Source: Hymenobacter properus (GTDB taxonomy: Bacteria; Bacteroidota; Bacteroidia; Cytophagales; Hymenobacteraceae). From it: a stretch of 64,000 nt of DNA. The stretch is from positions 744,001-808,000 of the forward strand of contig NZ_JADQDP010000001.1 of the NCBI RefSeq assembly GCF_015694735.1, given 5' to 3'. Shown here piece after piece: positions 16,762 to 25,890 of this stretch. The position numbers and the translations under genes were made by a program. Within the stretch, counting starts at the first letter, position 1, and every line of letters begins with the position of its first letter. A model generated the notes under the pieces. The model worked only from the letters and a program-made list of their open reading frames with translations, was not told the DNA's origin and searched no databases.

Positions 16762-19020
16762 ATGTCTTCCCCAACGACTGACTCTGCCACATTTCAGGCT
16801 GCTGAGCTGCTGGGGCAGCTGTTTGATGGCCTACGCGCCTCCGGCTTCGGCGACTTCCCCGCACAGGACCGCGCCCTAGAGGAACTGCTGATGCGCGTGG
16901 CTTTCTGCTGCTTCGCACAAGACTCCGGTATTCTAGAAGAAGGTCAGTTTCGTAGTCTGCTGGAAAACCACACCCGCTCCGATGGCTCCGACACCGCCGC
17001 CCACCTGCACCAACTCTTCCAAACGCTGAGCCAGCCAGTGGCCAGCCGCCCGCCGCGGCTGCTACCCGCCCTGGCGGGCCTGCCCTACCTGGGCGGGGCG
17101 CTGTTTGGGCAAGTGCTGCCCCTGCCGGCCTTCACGGCCGAGCTGCGCGAGCGGCTGCTGGCTTGCGCACGCGGCGCCTGGGCGCACATCGCGCCGCCGG
17201 TGTTCATCGCGCTTTTTCAGGCGTTGCACGACCCCTACCAACGGCAGCGCCTGAACGACCACTACCTACCGGAGGCGGACATTTTCAAAGTCATTGGCCC
17301 GCTGTTTCTGGATGAGTTGCGCCAGGAGCTAACTCAGGCCGGCTCCGATGCCGACCGCCTCGACCGCCTGCACGCGCGCCTGGTGGCCCTCCGCTTGTTC
17401 GACCCCGCCTGCGGCAACGGTTCCTTCCTGGCAGGGGCCTACCGCGAGCTGCGCCTGCTGGAGCTGAAGCTGCTACAGGCCCACCTTGGCGCCCGCCTGC
17501 ACGCCCTGCTGCCCCGCGTGCGGCTGAGCCAGTGCGCCGGCCTGGAAGCCGACCCGTTTGCAGCCCGCCTGGCCGAGCTGGCTCTGTGGCTGCTGGACCA
17601 CCAGTTGAACCAGCACCTCGCCGCCGCACTTGGCCAGCCCAACCAGCGTCCGCCCCTGGCCGAAACCCTGCACTTGGTGCGCGGCGCCTCGCAGGAAGCG
17701 AACTGGGAAGAAGGCTTGCCGCCCATCGATTACCTCTTTGGCGACTTCCGCCGCAGCCGGCAGGGCATTCAGACGGACTGGCGCTTGGGCCGGCCCGAGG
17801 TCTGGTGGTCGCACTTCCAGGCGACTGGAGGCCTGGTGTGGGTGGCGCGCTACCTTGCCTACGAACCAAAAGCTCGCGCCGCATTTTTGCTACACAAAGA
17901 CGATATGCAGGGCCCCTTGAACGCTGACATGTGGCGGGAAATGCAGCACGAGCACGGCGTAATTATCCAGTTTGCCCACCGCCCGTTTGCCAGCGGCCGG
18001 CTGCTCAGCCAGAAGACAGATGCGCGCAGTGTGGTAGTGGGCATCGGGCGGCAAGCCGGGGGGCCGAAACAGCTATTCGCCTACGATACGCCGACCGGCG
18101 AGCCCCGCCAGCAGCTAGTGCCCCGCATCAACCACTACCTGCTGGCCGCCTCCGAAGTATGGTTTGGCTACCGGCAGCAACCTCTGGCCAATGTGCCCGC
18201 GCTTGCGCGCAGTCACTACGCAGCAGCCAGACATGCTTTTGTGCTGGATGCGGACGCGCGCCGCGCCCTGCTAGCCCGACAACCGGCCGCTGCTCCTTAC
18301 CTCTACCCCTTTGTACAAGGCATCACTTACCGCAATCCCCGGCCGCTGTGGCACCTGCCCCTGGCCGTGGCGCTGGCCCACGGCTGGGAACAGCTTCCTG
18401 GCCTAAACGCTATGTGGGAGGCCAAGCTTGAGTTTGAACGTAACTATCCACGGGTAGAGCTTCCTGAATTTGCCCAATCGGAGAAACTGACTGAGGGTAA
18501 AGGCCAACCTATTTCCAACTTTATAGTGTTGCCGGCGGGCATGCTCTCCGACAGTCCGTACCTTTCCGCGGTACTGTTGCCCGATGAGGCCGTTATTGAT
18601 GGCTCGGTGGAATTCATTCCCCACGCCACGCCCTACCTGTTCGGGCTGATTCTTTCGGCCATGTTCGGCACCTGGGTGCGCCAGCTGTGCGGCAACTGGA
18701 AGTATGGCTACAAAAATCAAGGCCTGCTGACTTACCACAATTTCCCGTTTCCGCCAGCACCCACCCCGGCGCAGATGGCAGCCGTGGCCGCCGGAGTGGC
18801 CGCCGTGCAAGCCGCGCAAGGCCCCCAGCAGGGCCCTGGCCCGGTATACGACTATTGGGGCGAAACACTTTCGGCGGAGCGCTTGGCCGCAGCCGCCCAA
18901 CTCGACGAAGCCGTAGACCGTTGTTTTCGCACCGAGCCCTTTGCCACGGAGCAGGAACGGCTGGAGTTTCTGTTTGCAGCTTTTCAGGAGCGGGCAGCAG
19001 CGCTCGGCGAGGCAGAGTAG
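16762..19020 (+). CDS. MmeI-like class IIG methylase relative without nuclease domain and without NPPF motif
   Basis: The 752-aa product follows MmeI-type restriction-methylases from the helical spacer onward: MRVAFCCFAQDSGIL, LPYLGGALFG, HYLPEADIFKVIGPLFLDEL, SAM motif I DPACGNGSFLAGAYRELR (from residue 214) and the C-terminal target-recognition features FGLILSAMFGTWVRQLCG, KYGYKN, TYHNFPFP and the final LDEAVDRC...EQERLEFLF. Two parts are missing. The N-terminal nuclease of full MmeI proteins (usually ~920 aa) is absent. Motif IV, normally GNPPF followed by G and Q, reads DYLFGDFRRSRQGIQ at 323-337, so the catalytic Asn-Pro-Pro is gone. The usual HYTSE is HYLPE. Start MSSPTTDS is preferred over an upstream TTG. 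No partner gene adjoins it. It is probably a non-methylating DNA-binding remnant or a repurposed protein. Confidence 0.85.
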   Translation: MSSPTTDSATFQAAELLGQLFDGLRASGFGDFPAQDRALEELLMRVAFCCFAQDSGILEEGQFRSLLENHTRSDGSDTAAHLHQLFQTLSQPVASRPPRLLPALAGLPYLGGALFGQVLPLPAFTAELRERLLACARGAWAHIAPPVFIALFQALHDPYQRQRLNDHYLPEADIFKVIGPLFLDELRQELTQAGSDADRLDRLHARLVALRLFDPACGNGSFLAGAYRELRLLELKLLQAHLGARLHALLPRVRLSQCAGLEADPFAARLAELALWLLDHQLNQHLAAALGQPNQRPPLAETLHLVRGASQEANWEEGLPPIDYLFGDFRRSRQGIQTDWRLGRPEVWWSHFQATGGLVWVARYLAYEPKARAAFLLHKDDMQGPLNADMWREMQHEHGVIIQFAHRPFASGRLLSQKTDARSVVVGIGRQAGGPKQLFAYDTPTGEPRQQLVPRINHYLLAASEVWFGYRQQPLANVPALARSHYAAARHAFVLDADARRALLARQPAAAPYLYPFVQGITYRNPRPLWHLPLAVALAHGWEQLPGLNAMWEAKLEFERNYPRVELPEFAQSEKLTEGKGQPISNFIVLPAGMLSDSPYLSAVLLPDEAVIDGSVEFIPHATPYLFGLILSAMFGTWVRQLCGNWKYGYKNQGLLTYHNFPFPPAPTPAQMAAVAAGVAAVQAAQGPQQGPGPVYDYWGETLSAERLAAAAQLDEAVDRCFRTEPFATEQERLEFLFAAFQERAAALGEAE

Positions 19021-19071
19021 CACCCGGTGGGCCAATGCCCCCACGCCCGTTGGTCTGTTCCAAAAATGCAA

Positions 19072-19108
19072 AATGCCCCGCGCACCTTGCGGCACGCGGG
19101 GCATTCTT
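19072..19108 (+). terminator. Terminator after the MmeI-like gene
   Basis: An 11-bp perfect stem (AATGCCCCGCG / CGCGGGGCATT) encloses a 12-base loop and is followed by a T-rich stretch. It lies about 50 bases past the stop codon. Confidence 0.75.
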
Positions 19109-19142
19109 ATTGGCTTTAAGTGCGTACTAAAATCCGCGCCAC

Positions 19143-20666
19143 TTAGCGCCGGCGGCGTGGCTTCTCGTCTTCCTCGTCCTCGTCGTCATCATCGCCGAAG
19201 CTGGGCATGGTGAACATCGACGACAGCAAGTCCTTGAACTGCGCGCCGGCCGTGAGGCGGTTGCGCGAAATCAGGCTGTGCTCGGCTAGGCCGTGGAGCA
19301 GGAATTCCATCAGGAAGTAGGTGTGCTCGGGCGTCTCGTTGGGGTGCAGCTCCTGCACGATGTCGCGCAGGCCGGGCACGTTGTCGAGGGCCTTTTTATA
19401 CTCTTCGGTGCTGGCGTCATGCAGCAGGTCCAAGGTGTTGCCGTTGCCAAACCACTCCTGCACCGTTTTGTAGGGCGAAGGGCGGTTTTTGAGCTTTTTG
19501 GCCTTGTCGGGGTCGGGGAAGTAGTTCAGGAACAGCGTGCGAATGGCCTTGCCCATGAGCTTCTCGGCCACGATGCCGGCCCCCTCCTGCTCGCCCTCGT
19601 ACACCAGCTCCACCTTGCCGGTCACGGCCGGCACGGCCGAAATGAAGTCGCCCAGGCGCACGTAGGTGTTGCTTTCGCCGTTGAGCAGCGCCCGGCGCTC
19701 GGCGCCCGCAATCACCTGCTCGTAGGCCGAGATGGTGAGGCGGGCCGACACACCCGACTTGGCATCCACGAACTCGGAGCCGCGGGCTTCTACAGCCACC
19801 TGCTCCACTAGGTCGTGGATGATTTCGTTGCTCGTCACCAGGCCGCGCTGCTCGTCTTTGATGCGGGCCTCCTGCTTGGTGATGCGCTTGCCGATTTCGA
19901 TGCTCTTGGGGTAGTGCGTGATAATCTGCGCGTCAATACGGTCCTTGAGCGGCGTCACAATGCTGCCGCGGTTGGTGTAGTCCTCGGGGTTGGCCGTGAA
20001 TACGAACTGGATATCGAGCGGCAGCCGCACCTTGAAGCCGCGAATCTGGATGTCGCCTTCCTGCAGGATGTTGAACAGCGACACCTGAATGCGGGCCTGC
20101 AAGTCGGGCAGTTCGTTGATGACGAAAATGCCCCGGTGGGCGCGCGGAATCAGGCCGAAGTGAATCACCCGCTCGTCGGAGTATGGTAGCTTGAGGGTGG
20201 CGGCTTTGATGGGGTCGGCGTCACCGATGAGGTCGGCCACGCTCACGTCGGGCGTAGCCAGCTTCTCGGTGTAACGCTCGTTGCGGTGCAGCCAGGCCAC
20301 GGGCGTGTCGTCGCCCTTCTCGGCAATCAGGTTTTTGGCAAACACCGACAGCGGCTGCAGCGGGTCGTCGTTCAGCTCGGAGCCTGCCACCACGGGCGTG
20401 TATTCGTCGAGCAAACTCACGAGCAGACGCGCGATGCGGGTTTTGGCCTGGCCGCGCAAGCCCAGCAGGTTGATGTGGTGCCCGGCCAGGATGGCGCGCT
20501 GCAGTTCCGGAATCACGGTTTCGTCGTAGCCGAAGATGCCGGGAAATACTTCCTCTTTGTTTTTAAGCTTCTGAATCAGGTTTTCCCGGAGCTCTTGTTT
20601 CACGCTGCGGGGCTGATAACCACTGGCGCGAAGCTGGCCCAGGGTCTGGATGTTTTCGTGCTTCAT
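19143..20666 (-). CDS. AAA+ ATPase of the MoxR/magnesium chelatase subunit I type
   Basis: The 507-aa protein has a chelatase-type AAA+ core: a Walker A-like GLRGQAKT, the Walker B-region FVINELPDL, LPLDIQFVFTANPEDYTNRG (sensor 1) and TPLKDRIDAQI. The Walker A has Ala in place of the second Gly of GxxGxGKT. The C-terminus is a Glu/Asp stretch followed by Arg residues. Such ATPases usually work with a VWA-domain partner to remodel or insert metal into target proteins, and the likely partner here is the VWA gene at 24.6-25.7 kb. In this window about 4 kb separates them. The assignment to a generic MoxR/chelatase family is firm; the client protein is unknown. Confidence 0.9.
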   Translation of the reverse strand: MKHENIQTLGQLRASGYQPRSVKQELRENLIQKLKNKEEVFPGIFGYDETVIPELQRAILAGHHINLLGLRGQAKTRIARLLVSLLDEYTPVVAGSELNDDPLQPLSVFAKNLIAEKGDDTPVAWLHRNERYTEKLATPDVSVADLIGDADPIKAATLKLPYSDERVIHFGLIPRAHRGIFVINELPDLQARIQVSLFNILQEGDIQIRGFKVRLPLDIQFVFTANPEDYTNRGSIVTPLKDRIDAQIITHYPKSIEIGKRITKQEARIKDEQRGLVTSNEIIHDLVEQVAVEARGSEFVDAKSGVSARLTISAYEQVIAGAERRALLNGESNTYVRLGDFISAVPAVTGKVELVYEGEQEGAGIVAEKLMGKAIRTLFLNYFPDPDKAKKLKNRPSPYKTVQEWFGNGNTLDLLHDASTEEYKKALDNVPGLRDIVQELHPNETPEHTYFLMEFLLHGLAEHSLISRNRLTAGAQFKDLLSSMFTMPSFGDDDDEDEEDEKPRRRR

Positions 20667-20767
20667 AAAAGGCGTTGGTGGGAAACAGGCTTCCCAAGGT
20701 CTTTAACCGTGAAAGGGGGGCTGAGGTTCAGGCCCGGACCACGCCCGGCGACGAGCCTGCCGCTGCG

Positions 20768-22327
20768 CTAGTGGCGCAGCCGGAAAGCGAGGTACATGGT
20801 GCCGCCCACCTCGTCGTTCCAGCGCTGCAGAATGAGCAGCGGCTGGCCCGAATTGAAAGGGTCGCTGAAATAATAATAGTAAGTACCGGCGGGGTAAAAG
20901 TCGTACTGGGGCGCGGGCGGCAGGCACTTGCTACCGGGTCGGGGCCGAAACGTGAGGGTGCTATCTGTGACAGTACAGGAACCGTCGACTTTGCAAGCCG
21001 GAATTTCGGAGTCTTCGCTAACCGTTTTTGCCCAATGAGAACCAATAAACTGAAACTTTCCGTCCCGTAGCGTCACTATCGGTCGTTCGCGGTAGATGAA
21101 ATAAGCCTTTAGGTCGATGCTGTCTGTCGTCCCCCGCCACTCAGCGGCCGGCGATATATACGAGTTGTTTTGCATGAAATGCGCTTGCCGCAACAAGCCC
21201 CGACGCACGAAGACCTGGTTTGTGCTTTTGGCAATTTCGGCCCGCATTTCCTTGAGAAAAACCGCCTTCTGCTCCTGTTCTGCCGCAGTCAGGGAGGCCA
21301 GATAGGCCGCCCGGTTGAGGGCCAGGCTGCGCCGCACCACTTCCGAAGTCGTGTCCTGTGTAAAATTCAATTCATAAAAGCCTGATGGGCCCCAGTTGCG
21401 CGAGCCACGGGCCAACACCCGGTCGCCGTCGGCCCACACGCGGGTGATGTATAGTTCGTTCGCACTTGCCAAGTAGCCGTGCCAGGGAACAGTGATGCGG
21501 TCGCGCACCTCAAATACTCGCCAGGTAGCACCCCCGTCTTCCGTCTTCAGCACCAGCCGGCTGGTGAACTGAACCAGCAGCCGGGAACCGGCGCAAGTAA
21601 CGGATGTTAGTTGCCCCAGGTGGCCGAGCAGCAATTTCGGCCGTTGCCCGCGCTCGGCGGCCCGGAGCACGTCCGCCCGCCCGGGTTCGTACGTCCGCGC
21701 TTGCCGAACCCGTTCGCTGTAGCGCACCGTGAGCAGCGGGCAGGTGAGCAGGGAGTCGGGCGGAATACGCTCTGCCAAAGGAGACTGCGCGAGCGGCGCT
21801 GTCGTGATGCGGTCGGGGCGGCCGGCCGGATTGCGAAAAAAATCCCAGCCGCTATTCACAATGCGGCCCCCTACCACGCGCACATTCAGCAAGGGCAGAT
21901 AAGCTGCCGGCACCCAAAATCGGCCGGGGCTGAACGGAATGGAATCGACGCGCAGCACCTCGGAGCCGAAGGCGTTCAGCCCGTAAATGCGCATCGTGTC
22001 GGCACCGTGCACCACGTTCACGGCAAAATCCGGGGGCACGATTCCGCCGCCTGGCGTGGGCACGGCCGCGTAGGCACGGTAGCCGTCGCGGCCCTCCTGC
22101 CGAAAAGCAGGCGCAAAATCATAGCCCAGCCTCCGGCGGTCACGCAGTTCTTCGGGCGTGGCTGGCTGCCAGCTTGGAAAGCAGCGGTAGTCTGAACGGT
22201 TGGGTTCTACCAGCCGGCCATGCGGGTCGAACAATCGAAATCGCAGCTCGCCACCCCACGGCCCGGGCTGGGCCAAGCCGCGCCAAGCCCACGTGATAAA
22301 AAGTAGCAGCAACCAGCTTTTTTTCAT
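20768..22327 (-). CDS. Secreted protein of unknown function with a BNR-like stretch
   Basis: The 519-aa protein has a signal peptide (MKKSWLLLLFITWAWRGLAQ). The centre contains LKTEDGGATWRVF, which looks like a BNR/sialidase-type Asp-box and suggests a beta-propeller. Further on come repeated aromatic strands and a C-terminal WNDEVGGTMYLAFRLRH. No full domain was recognised. It starts 30 bases from the decayed copy of the VWA 3' end and is followed by the AAA+ gene, so it may have been inserted between the ATPase and VWA genes. Confidence 0.65.
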   Translation of the reverse strand: MKKSWLLLLFITWAWRGLAQPGPWGGELRFRLFDPHGRLVEPNRSDYRCFPSWQPATPEELRDRRRLGYDFAPAFRQEGRDGYRAYAAVPTPGGGIVPPDFAVNVVHGADTMRIYGLNAFGSEVLRVDSIPFSPGRFWVPAAYLPLLNVRVVGGRIVNSGWDFFRNPAGRPDRITTAPLAQSPLAERIPPDSLLTCPLLTVRYSERVRQARTYEPGRADVLRAAERGQRPKLLLGHLGQLTSVTCAGSRLLVQFTSRLVLKTEDGGATWRVFEVRDRITVPWHGYLASANELYITRVWADGDRVLARGSRNWGPSGFYELNFTQDTTSEVVRRSLALNRAAYLASLTAAEQEQKAVFLKEMRAEIAKSTNQVFVRRGLLRQAHFMQNNSYISPAAEWRGTTDSIDLKAYFIYRERPIVTLRDGKFQFIGSHWAKTVSEDSEIPACKVDGSCTVTDSTLTFRPRPGSKCLPPAPQYDFYPAGTYYYYFSDPFNSGQPLLILQRWNDEVGGTMYLAFRLRH

Positions 22328-22357
22328 GGATTGAATATAGCTGCCGCTCTCGCTGCA

Positions 22358-22544
22358 CTACAGCGTCTTGCGGCGGTTCTTCTTGAATCCCTCGAACACC
22401 AGGTGGCCCAGCCTTTCAAGCCAGAATAGTTGCCCTTGCCCTGGTTCACTTCGGTAAATTCCTCCACGAACTTTTGCAAATAAGGGTCGGAGGTAATCAT
22501 TTAGGTGGTGATGGGGATTTTGACGCGGCGGGCGGCGGTCAGGG
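22358..22544 (-). pseudogene. Decayed partial copy of the 3' end of the VWA gene
   Basis: From a TAG stop (CTA at 22358) the sequence matches the last ~190 bases of the VWA gene at 24632-24822: CAGCGTCTTGCGGCGGTTCT is identical, and stretches such as AAGGGTCGGAGGTAATCAT and TTGACGCGGCGGGCGGCGG recur. The copy has scattered substitutions and small deletions that break the frame, and it ends abruptly near 22544. It is too short to encode the metal-binding part of VWA. Confidence 0.85.
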
Positions 22545-22904
22545 GATTTGATTACTACCTTCCTATCTAGACCGAAGCTAGTTTTTTAGCAGTCGCCGGA
22601 TTCTTTTAGAAAGGTCAGTTTGCCGTGGGCAATCAAGAACATCCTTCGCTGGCACGCGTCACTGACGCACCATCGAAGAAGGTACCGAATGGCCATCGCC
22701 GGGGCTGCGTGGGAGGGGCATGCCCCCGCCAGTTCGTTGAACGGAATCGTTAGGGCAGTACCGGCGTCCTCTGGGCAGGTCGCGCGCCCCTTCATTCAGG
22801 ATAATCGGGCATAGGCCACAAATCAACAAGCAATTGCAACAGCCGCGAAAGGATAAACGCTGCCCACGGCCGTGTTTTGCAGCAACCTAACACCCACTTC
22901 GCTT
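22545..22904. other. Non-coding gap between the VWA relic and the subtilase gene
   Basis: No convincing gene is seen in these 360 bases. Short open frames exist on both strands but have no signal sequence or family pattern. The last ~60 bases before the ATG at 22905 are less GC-rich and may hold the promoter of the subtilase gene, but no clear TAnnTTTG box was found. Confidence 0.5.
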
Positions 22905-24548
22905 ATGCGCCGCGCTCACTTGCTCCTCCCCTTCCTCTGCCTGCTTGGCCTCGCTAGCCACGCCCAGGCTCCCCTCGCCCAGTGGCACCACCTCGACCCG
23001 ACCGCCGACCACGTCATGGGCATCAGCACCGACCGGGCGTATGAACTGCTGCGCACCCTGCCGAACAAGCCCGCAGCCAAGCCCATCATCGTGGCGGTGA
23101 TTGATGGCGGCATCGACACGGCACAGGTAGACCTGCGCCACGTCCTGTGGCACAACCCGAAGGAAATTCCTGCCAACGGCCGCGACGATGACCACAACGG
23201 CTATGCCGACGACGTGTACGGCTGGAACTTTACCGGCGGGGCCGACGGCCGCAACGTTTTCCGCAACCAAAAAGAGGAAACGCGCCTCTACGCCCGCCTC
23301 CGGCCGCAGTACGAGCACCAAACCCTGGCCATCGTGCCGCCTGGCAAAAAGGATGAATTCCGCCTATATGAACAGGCGAAGGAAGCTTATACCACCAAGC
23401 GGGCGGCGGCCGAGGCCGATTACGAAGACGACGCGCGCGAACTCACCAAAGACTTGGCCAACGTAGCCACCCTGCGCCGGGCCTACGGCGTGGCGGTGGT
23501 CGATTCGGGCCGCCTGCGGCAGCCGCCCGCCGATACGGCGCTCACCCGGCTGGCGGCGCGGTACTACCAAGCGGTGCGGGGCAAATTCGCCAACCTCGAC
23601 TCGCTCACCAACCAGTACCGTAGCTACAACGCCAAGCTAAAGCAGGTTCTCGACTGCGAATACAACCTGGCCTACAACCCCCAGCCGCTGGTGGGCGACC
23701 ATCCTGCCGACCTCGCGGAGCGCCAGTACGGCAACCCCAACGTGAAGGCCGACCCACGCGACCACGGCACCGAGCACGGCACCCACTGCGCAGGTATCAT
23801 CGCCGCCGACCGCGCCAACAACCTCGGCGTGCGCGGCATTGCCGAGCAGGTGCGCATCCTGAGCGTGCGGGCCATCCCGATGGGTGACGAGCGCGACAAA
23901 GACGTGGCTAACGCCATCCGCTATGCCGTCGACAACGGCGCCAGTATCATCAGCATGAGCTTCGGCAAATATTTTTCGCCTGAGAAAAATGTGGTGGACG
24001 AAGCCATGCGCTACGCCGATAAGAAAGGCGTGCTGCTGGTGCACGCCGCCGGCAACGACCACCTCAGTGTCGACTCCACTACCCAATACCCCAGTCCACG
24101 CTTTCTCAACGGTCAGCCCATCCCAAACCTGATAACGGTGGGTGCCAGCGCCCGCACCAACGACGAACAGCTGGTAGCCAAATTTTCCAATTACGGCCGA
24201 GCGGTGGACGTATTCGCACCCGGCGTCGATGTGGTGTCGACCTACCCCAACGACCAGTATCGGCCCGGCAGCGGTACCAGCATGGCCACGCCTGTGGTGG
24301 CCGGCGTGGCGGCCGTGCTGAAAGTCAATTTTCCGCAGCTCACCCCAGCCGACCTCAAGCGCATTATTCTGGCCTCGGCCGCGCCGGTACATACGCAGGT
24401 GCGCAAGCCCGGCACCAAGCAGTTGGTCGATTTCGCCACGCTTTCGCGCACGGGCGGCATCGTCAATTTGTATGAGGCCGTGCGGCTGGCCAGCGCTGTG
24501 CCAGTGCCGGCCGCTCCCATCAGCGCGCAGGCCCGCCGCGGCAAATAG
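22905..24548 (+). CDS. S8 family (subtilisin-like) serine peptidase with a long D-H insertion
   Basis: The start is at MRRAHLLLPFLCLLGL, giving 547 aa with a signal peptide ending SHAQA. The triad is Asp67 in VAVIDGGIDT, His291 in GTEHGTHCAG and Ser459 in GTSMATPVVAG, with the oxyanion Asn in HAAGNDH. About 220 residues lie between Asp and His, far more than the ~40 of plain subtilisins; the insert contains a charged, helix-prone region (KEAYTTKRAAAEADYEDDA). It is a secreted protease. The 2-kb block containing it is bracketed by two copies of the VWA 3' end. Confidence 0.93.
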   Translation: MRRAHLLLPFLCLLGLASHAQAPLAQWHHLDPTADHVMGISTDRAYELLRTLPNKPAAKPIIVAVIDGGIDTAQVDLRHVLWHNPKEIPANGRDDDHNGYADDVYGWNFTGGADGRNVFRNQKEETRLYARLRPQYEHQTLAIVPPGKKDEFRLYEQAKEAYTTKRAAAEADYEDDARELTKDLANVATLRRAYGVAVVDSGRLRQPPADTALTRLAARYYQAVRGKFANLDSLTNQYRSYNAKLKQVLDCEYNLAYNPQPLVGDHPADLAERQYGNPNVKADPRDHGTEHGTHCAGIIAADRANNLGVRGIAEQVRILSVRAIPMGDERDKDVANAIRYAVDNGASIISMSFGKYFSPEKNVVDEAMRYADKKGVLLVHAAGNDHLSVDSTTQYPSPRFLNGQPIPNLITVGASARTNDEQLVAKFSNYGRAVDVFAPGVDVVSTYPNDQYRPGSGTSMATPVVAGVAAVLKVNFPQLTPADLKRIILASAAPVHTQVRKPGTKQLVDFATLSRTGGIVNLYEAVRLASAVPVPAAPISAQARRGK

Positions 24549-24554
24549 CTGTTA

Positions 24555-24628
24555 TTCAGCCGCGCAAACGTAAAAGCGCCGCCGTAGTCTTGGTGCTAAG
24601 GCGGCGCTTTTACGTTTGCGCGGCTGAA
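24555..24628. terminator. Perfect 29-bp hairpin between convergent subtilase and VWA genes
   Basis: Arms 24555-24583 and 24600-24628 are exact inverted copies around a 16-base loop, beginning TTCAGCCGCGCAAACG. It lies between the stop codons of two convergent genes and probably ends both transcripts. Its sequence is unrelated to the repeated hairpin family. Confidence 0.85.
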
Positions 24629-24631
24629 AAA

Positions 24632-25738
24632 TTACAGCGTCTTGCGGCGGTTCTTCTTGTAATCCTCAAACACCAGGTGGCCCAGCCCTTTCAGGCCTGA
24701 GTAGTAAGCTTTGCCCTGGTTCACCTCCGTGAATTCTTCCACGAACTTCTGCAGGTAAGGGTCGGAGGTAATCATGAAGGTGGTGATGGGAATCTTGACG
24801 CGGCGGGCGGCGGCGGCCAGGTTCAGGGTCTTGTTCACCACTTTGCGGTCAAGGCCGAAGGCGTTTTTGTAGTAGCCATTGCCTTCTTTCAGGCAGGTGG
24901 GCTTGCCGTCGGTAATCATGAAAATCTGCTTGTTGGGCGTTTTGCGCTTGCGCAGCAGGTCCATGGCCAGTTCCAGGCCAGCCACGGTATTGGTGTGGTA
25001 GGGGCCCACTTGCAGGTAGGGCAAATCCTTCACCTCAATCTGCCAGGCGTCGTTGCCGAACACGATGACGTCGAGGAAGTCTTTGGGGTACTTCTGCTTC
25101 ACCAGCTCGGCCAGGGCCATGGCCACTTTCTTGGCCGGGGTGATGCGGTCCTCGCCGTAGAGTATCATCGAGTGCGAGATGTCAATCATCAGCACGGTGC
25201 TGGTCTGGCTCTTGTGCTCGTTTTCGCGCACTTCCAGGTCGCCCTCGGTCAGCATGAAGTTGTCGCCGTCCATGCCGTGATTCAGCTGGGCATTGCGGAT
25301 GGACTCTGACATCTGAATCTGCTCCAGCGAGTCGCCAAAGCGGAATTCGCGCAGGTCGGTGCTTTGCTCGTCGCCCTGCCCGGTGTGCGGGGTGCGGTGG
25401 TTGCCGGTGCTGCTCTTTTTCAGCTTGCCGAAAATTTCCTCCAACGCCGACTTGCGGATGCCCTGTTCGGTTTTGGGCGTAATCTTGAATTCGCCCTTTT
25501 CCTGCTCGTTCTCATCGATGTAACCCTTTTTCTTGAGGTCATCGATGAAATTGCCCATGCCGTAATTGTCGTCGGTGAGGCCATACTGCTTATCCAGCTC
25601 GTTGAGCCAGGACAGGGCCTCACCCACGTCGCCAGAAGTGATGGTGACGAGCTGCATGAACAGCTTAAACAACGACTCAAAGCCCTTTTCGGGCTGGTCT
25701 TCGGGCACAAAATCGCGGAAGCGGAAGCCAACGGCCAT
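24632..25738 (-). CDS. VWA domain-containing protein, partner of a MoxR-type ATPase
   Basis: The 368-aa cytoplasmic protein begins MAVGFRFRDFVPEDQPEKG. The C-terminal ~200 residues form a von Willebrand A fold with the metal-ion site DISHS in VLMIDISHSMILYG, a conserved Thr/Asp in MITDGKPT and the terminal VFEDYKKNRRKTL. The N-terminal part is helical and charged. Such proteins pair with AAA+ chelatase-like ATPases; the candidate partner lies 4 kb away on the same strand. A broken copy of its last ~190 bases lies at 22.4 kb. Confidence 0.9.
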   Translation of the reverse strand: MAVGFRFRDFVPEDQPEKGFESLFKLFMQLVTITSGDVGEALSWLNELDKQYGLTDDNYGMGNFIDDLKKKGYIDENEQEKGEFKITPKTEQGIRKSALEEIFGKLKKSSTGNHRTPHTGQGDEQSTDLREFRFGDSLEQIQMSESIRNAQLNHGMDGDNFMLTEGDLEVRENEHKSQTSTVLMIDISHSMILYGEDRITPAKKVAMALAELVKQKYPKDFLDVIVFGNDAWQIEVKDLPYLQVGPYHTNTVAGLELAMDLLRKRKTPNKQIFMITDGKPTCLKEGNGYYKNAFGLDRKVVNKTLNLAAAARRVKIPITTFMITSDPYLQKFVEEFTEVNQGKAYYSGLKGLGHLVFEDYKKNRRKTL

Positions 25739-25890
25739 AAGAATAGGAATACGGGATAAGGAAGGAGGTATAGAGGCTTGCCGCCAGACCGCCCGGCTCA
25801 GAAAACACCGCGGGCCCGCTTTATGTTCAGGTCTACAAGTTGCTTAGGCCTTTTCCCCTATCCCTAATTCCCTGTTCCCCCTTCCCACCC

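Noticed and set aside
16762..19020. A complete restriction-modification or BREX system around the methylase-like gene
   Set aside because: No nuclease, specificity subunit, helicase or other defence gene flanks it; neighbours are a monooxygenase and an AAA+ ATPase.
22586..22795. A 69-codon minus-strand open frame in the gap before the subtilase
   Set aside because: No signal sequence, ribosome site or recognisable pattern; composition fits random open frame.
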